Positions 13,164 through 16,066 of a stretch of DNA of 16,066 nucleotides are shown in pieces (position 1 is the first letter of the stretch; every line of letters starts with the position of its first letter). The position numbers and the translations under genes were made by a program. Where the stretch lies: contig JAJRZO010000449.1 of the NCBI GenBank assembly GCA_024275215.1, positions 1 through 16,066 of the forward strand, read 5' to 3'. The notes below the pieces were generated by a model that saw only the letters and a program-made list of their open reading frames with translations, was not told the DNA's origin and made no database searches. The DNA comes from Candidatus Zixiibacteriota bacterium (lineage in GTDB: Bacteria > Zixibacteria > MSB-5A5 > JAABVY01 > JAHJOQ01).

Positions 13164-16066
13164 ATGATAGCAAAACGACTAGTGATCTTCCTGGTGATCC
13201 TGCTCGTGATGACGGCAGCAGCCTGGGGAGTTAACTGGAACTCCGGAGGGAAGTACAACGGCAGTCCCGGAATGTCGTTGATCCTCGATACATCAACGCA
13301 CCTATGGATCAACAGCATTCTTTGTGTCGTTTACAATAACGGCAATTTCGGGTATGATGACGCTGGTGTCCTCGGCAAGACTGACGGATTCTACTTCCCG
13401 TTTTCTTCAGATAAGGATAACAAGACTGTCATATACGCAGCAGGAGTCTGGGTTGGCGCGAAAGTCAACAATGAGATTCGCGTTGCAATCGCAGAATACT
13501 CATCAGAGTTTGTTCCCGGTCCGATGAAGAATGGCGAGGCGCAGCCTGATAAGGGAAGCTTCAGAGTCTATAGAATCGGCGAAGGGACCTTGACTGATGG
13601 AAAGACTCCGTATGACGATTCCAGAGATCGCGCAGAATGGCCTTATTCTGACGGCGCGCCCGGCAAGATGGTCAACGGTGAGTTGGTTCCAGATATGCTC
13701 GGCGATCAGATGTGCTGGTCTGTTTACAATGACGCACTGCCGGAAGGTCATGTGAACATGGAGACAAAACCACTCGGCATCGAGATTCAGCAGTCAACAT
13801 TCGGTTTCGCAGCCAAGGGGCCTCTCGATAACGTGATCTTCATGAAGTACACGATCATCAACAAGGGTGAGAATACGCTCGATTCGACCTATATCTCACT
13901 CTGGGCTGATCCGGATGTCGGTGACGCTACTGACGACTTCGTCGGTTGCGATACGGCGCTCTCACTCGGATACGCATACAACGATGGAAACGATACGGAC
14001 TATGGATCGGCTGCTCCGGCGGTCGGATTTGACTTTTTCCAGGGTCCTCTGATTGCATCGCCGGGTGACACTGCATTCCTGCCGACAGGTCCTGTGCCGG
14101 GTTTCAAAGAACTCGGCATGACGTCATTCAATAAGTACATCAACGGTACAGACCCACAAACGCCCATCGAATGTTTCAATTACATGAGAGGACTTAACCG
14201 CGATGGCACTCCGGTGATTGACCCGACCACTGGTGAGGAGACAATGTTCTTCCTGCCCGGCGATCCGGTAACCGGAGAAGGCTGGGTCGATGCAGCTTCT
14301 GCTGACAGACGCTGGATGATGACAACCGGACCGTTCACGATGGAGCCGGGGGATACTCAGGTAGTTGTGGCTGCCGCTTTGGCTGCTCAGGGTGATAACC
14401 CGCTGAACAGCATCACGAAGCTGAAAGAGATCGACCGCGCCGCTCAGGTTGTGTACGATCTCAATTTTGTAATCCCGTTACCACCTCCGAATCCAACCGT
14501 CTATGCACGTGGGTTTGAGAATTATGTTGAACTGGTCTGGGATAACAACGCTGAAGGCCCCGATAACTACCTTGAGGACTTCCGGACAAAACTCGGTCAG
14601 CTTTACATATTCGAGGGCTACAATGTGTATATGGGCAAATCAGCGTCCGGTCCCTGGACGAAGATTGCCACTTACGACTACACTGCCGATCAGTCCCAGT
14701 CCGCTTACGAAGACGCGATTGATGCTTATGCTGACTGCGTGTGGGATTCCATTGCCGGAGAGTGGGATTGCACCAACGCTCAGGCGAGTCGAATCTGGGA
14801 CTTCGCCTTGCTGTACGAAGACAGGGCGAAGGAGCGGGTAATCTCGCAGGAAGGTACGAACAGCGGTACACGCTACGAGATCAACATCACACGTGATCCG
14901 GAATCAGGCAATCCGTTGGAGCCGTATCGTCCCTACTATTTTGGCGTAACATCTTACGGTGTCAATGCTCAGCAAGTTTATGCTCAGGATTCAGTATTCT
15001 TCGGGCCAAACTTCGCTGGCATGCTTTCATATAACCTTGAAAGCAAGATCAAGCCGATTGTTGTCACACCATACGGATCAGGAGCAACTCTGGCGAGAAA
15101 AGCTGATCGTGTGGCAGGTTCTTCTGATGGATATGTTGAAGTTGAGTATCTGATTCAGGATTCTTTGACAGGCCATGACTATGAAGTCACTTTCAATCCC
15201 AATCTGAATTGGAACCTGAAAGATTTGAATACCAATGTCATGCTTCTTGAGGATATGGCGAATCAGACAGGTGATTTCACCTATCCGATTGTCAATGGTA
15301 TGATGGTCAGACCTATTGGTCCACACCCCGGATTCAAGTCCGATAACATCTATCGCATGGATCCGGAAACCAGCGAGATAGGCTGGTACTTCAATCAGGC
15401 GTACATGGGCGGACGAAACGCGGGCAACAACGCCGATTTCCGCGATTTTGTCGTCAAGTTCCTTGCCGGTTCGGGCGATACTGTGCCGGGCCCTGTGATG
15501 GAATACGACGGTGATCAGTATTCGACCATCAGGTATCTCGATGAAAACGGCGACACGATTTGGGGATATTTCATCGGCGGATCGCGTGCTGAAGAGGATC
15601 TGGTCAAGGTTTCAATTCCATTTGCAATCTATGATCTCGGCTCCGATTTTGACAGCCCCGATGATGATGTTCGCCTTTGGCCGATGATGTATGATTTCTA
15701 TGGTGATTTCCGTTGGTATCTTGATGATTATATTATCATTGCAAACAGATTTGCCGGCGATGAGCCATACGCTAACATCTACGGCAACGATTTCTGGTCG
15801 TATGCTCCACATGACGGAGACGGTGATTACTGGGGATATGATCCCGGTGATCCAATGTCCCGACATGACTGGGACTACAGGTTTGGCCTCAACGCTGGTG
15901 AAGTATGGTCCAGAGGCGATTCGATCCTGTTGATAACCAACAAGGCGAACACACCGGATGACATCTTCCGATTCTCTGCTCCGAGAGTCGGCGAGGATGA
16001 CGGTACAGTTGTCGCAAAAACCATGGACAACATCCTTGTAGTACCCAATCCGTATTACAACTATTC
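13164..16066 (+). CDS. Very large exported protein with fibronectin-III-like region, truncated by the window end
   Basis: I translated this frame by eye. It stays open from ATG 13164 for 967 codons and leaves the window without a stop, so the C-terminus is missing. AGGAGG lies 5-6 bases before the ATG. The signal peptide is clear (KRLVIFLVILLVMTAAAWG). Residues 20-430 are rich in Asp, Gly and aromatics and look like beta structure; SYISLWADPDVGDATDDFVG-type text at about 230-255 is seen as TYISLWADPDVGDATDDF. A fibronectin-III-like segment runs from about 440 to 605 (PPPNPTVYARGFENYVELVW ... YNVYMGKSASGPWTKIA ... YYFGVTSYG) and is broken by a Cys/Trp-rich insert. Near the end a VVPNPYY word (about 958-964) resembles the motif that precedes C-terminal sorting or FlgD-like domains in large secreted proteins of FCB bacteria. 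It lies 25 bp after the receptor gene, suggesting a receptor-partner pair. Function is unknown. Confidence 0.85.
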   Translation, partial: MIAKRLVIFLVILLVMTAAAWGVNWNSGGKYNGSPGMSLILDTSTHLWINSILCVVYNNGNFGYDDAGVLGKTDGFYFPFSSDKDNKTVIYAAGVWVGAKVNNEIRVAIAEYSSEFVPGPMKNGEAQPDKGSFRVYRIGEGTLTDGKTPYDDSRDRAEWPYSDGAPGKMVNGELVPDMLGDQMCWSVYNDALPEGHVNMETKPLGIEIQQSTFGFAAKGPLDNVIFMKYTIINKGENTLDSTYISLWADPDVGDATDDFVGCDTALSLGYAYNDGNDTDYGSAAPAVGFDFFQGPLIASPGDTAFLPTGPVPGFKELGMTSFNKYINGTDPQTPIECFNYMRGLNRDGTPVIDPTTGEETMFFLPGDPVTGEGWVDAASADRRWMMTTGPFTMEPGDTQVVVAAALAAQGDNPLNSITKLKEIDRAAQVVYDLNFVIPLPPPNPTVYARGFENYVELVWDNNAEGPDNYLEDFRTKLGQLYIFEGYNVYMGKSASGPWTKIATYDYTADQSQSAYEDAIDAYADCVWDSIAGEWDCTNAQASRIWDFALLYEDRAKERVISQEGTNSGTRYEINITRDPESGNPLEPYRPYYFGVTSYGVNAQQVYAQDSVFFGPNFAGMLSYNLESKIKPIVVTPYGSGATLARKADRVAGSSDGYVEVEYLIQDSLTGHDYEVTFNPNLNWNLKDLNTNVMLLEDMANQTGDFTYPIVNGMMVRPIGPHPGFKSDNIYRMDPETSEIGWYFNQAYMGGRNAGNNADFRDFVVKFLAGSGDTVPGPVMEYDGDQYSTIRYLDENGDTIWGYFIGGSRAEEDLVKVSIPFAIYDLGSDFDSPDDDVRLWPMMYDFYGDFRWYLDDYIIIANRFAGDEPYANIYGNDFWSYAPHDGDGDYWGYDPGDPMSRHDWDYRFGLNAGEVWSRGDSILLITNKANTPDDIFRFSAPRVGEDDGTVVAKTMDNILVVPNPYYNY

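Overview
The window reads as a piece of chromosome from an uncultured Gram-negative bacterium, most likely an anaerobe of the FCB group (Zixibacteria, KSB1, Latescibacterota and similar lineages). The placement is an inference. It rests on a secreted protein ending in a two-loop dockerin, a TonB-dependent receptor with a carboxypeptidase-regulatory-like N-terminal domain followed by a very large secreted protein with a 'VPNPY' motif, and a large BNR/VPS10-type propeller protein. No 16S rRNA or other phylogenetic marker is present, so the phylum is not proven.

The centrepiece is a complete hgcA-hgcB pair (about 8244-9711, minus strand), the two genes required for microbial methylation of inorganic mercury to methylmercury. 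HgcA carries the diagnostic cap-helix motif NVWCAAGK (Cys135) and a five-helix membrane domain. HgcB carries two 4Fe-4S motifs, the conserved Cys73 and a C-terminal Cys-Cys pair. Both look intact, are 13 bp apart, and sit behind a good sigma70-like promoter (TTGACT, 16 bp, TATATT).

Layout from left to right. (1) 1-318 (+): the 3' end of an unrecognised gene, converging on a small secreted dockerin protein (327-842, -). (2) 1167-3751 (-): a mtaB-miaB operon of two paralogous radical-SAM tRNA methylthiotransferases sharing a 4-base ATGA overlap. (3) 3752-4031: a spacer with two 60-bp copies of a double-hairpin repeat. (4) 4032-7118 (-): a large exported BNR-propeller protein. (5) 7222-7998 (-): an exported LolA-like protein. 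(6) 8244-9711 (-): hgcAB. (7) 9712-10252: a 541-bp divergent control region. (8) 10253-13138 (+): a TonB-dependent receptor. (9) 13164 to the window end (+): a very large exported protein with a fibronectin-III-like region, translated just downstream of the receptor and truncated by the window edge.

The genes fall into separate jobs: tRNA position-37 modification (mtaB-miaB), mercury methylation (hgcAB), and cell-envelope export or uptake (dockerin, BNR, LolA-like, TonB receptor and partner). A functional link between hgcAB and the divergent receptor pair is possible but is not shown by the sequence. I found no tRNA, rRNA, CRISPR array, insertion sequence, mer operon or regulator gene.
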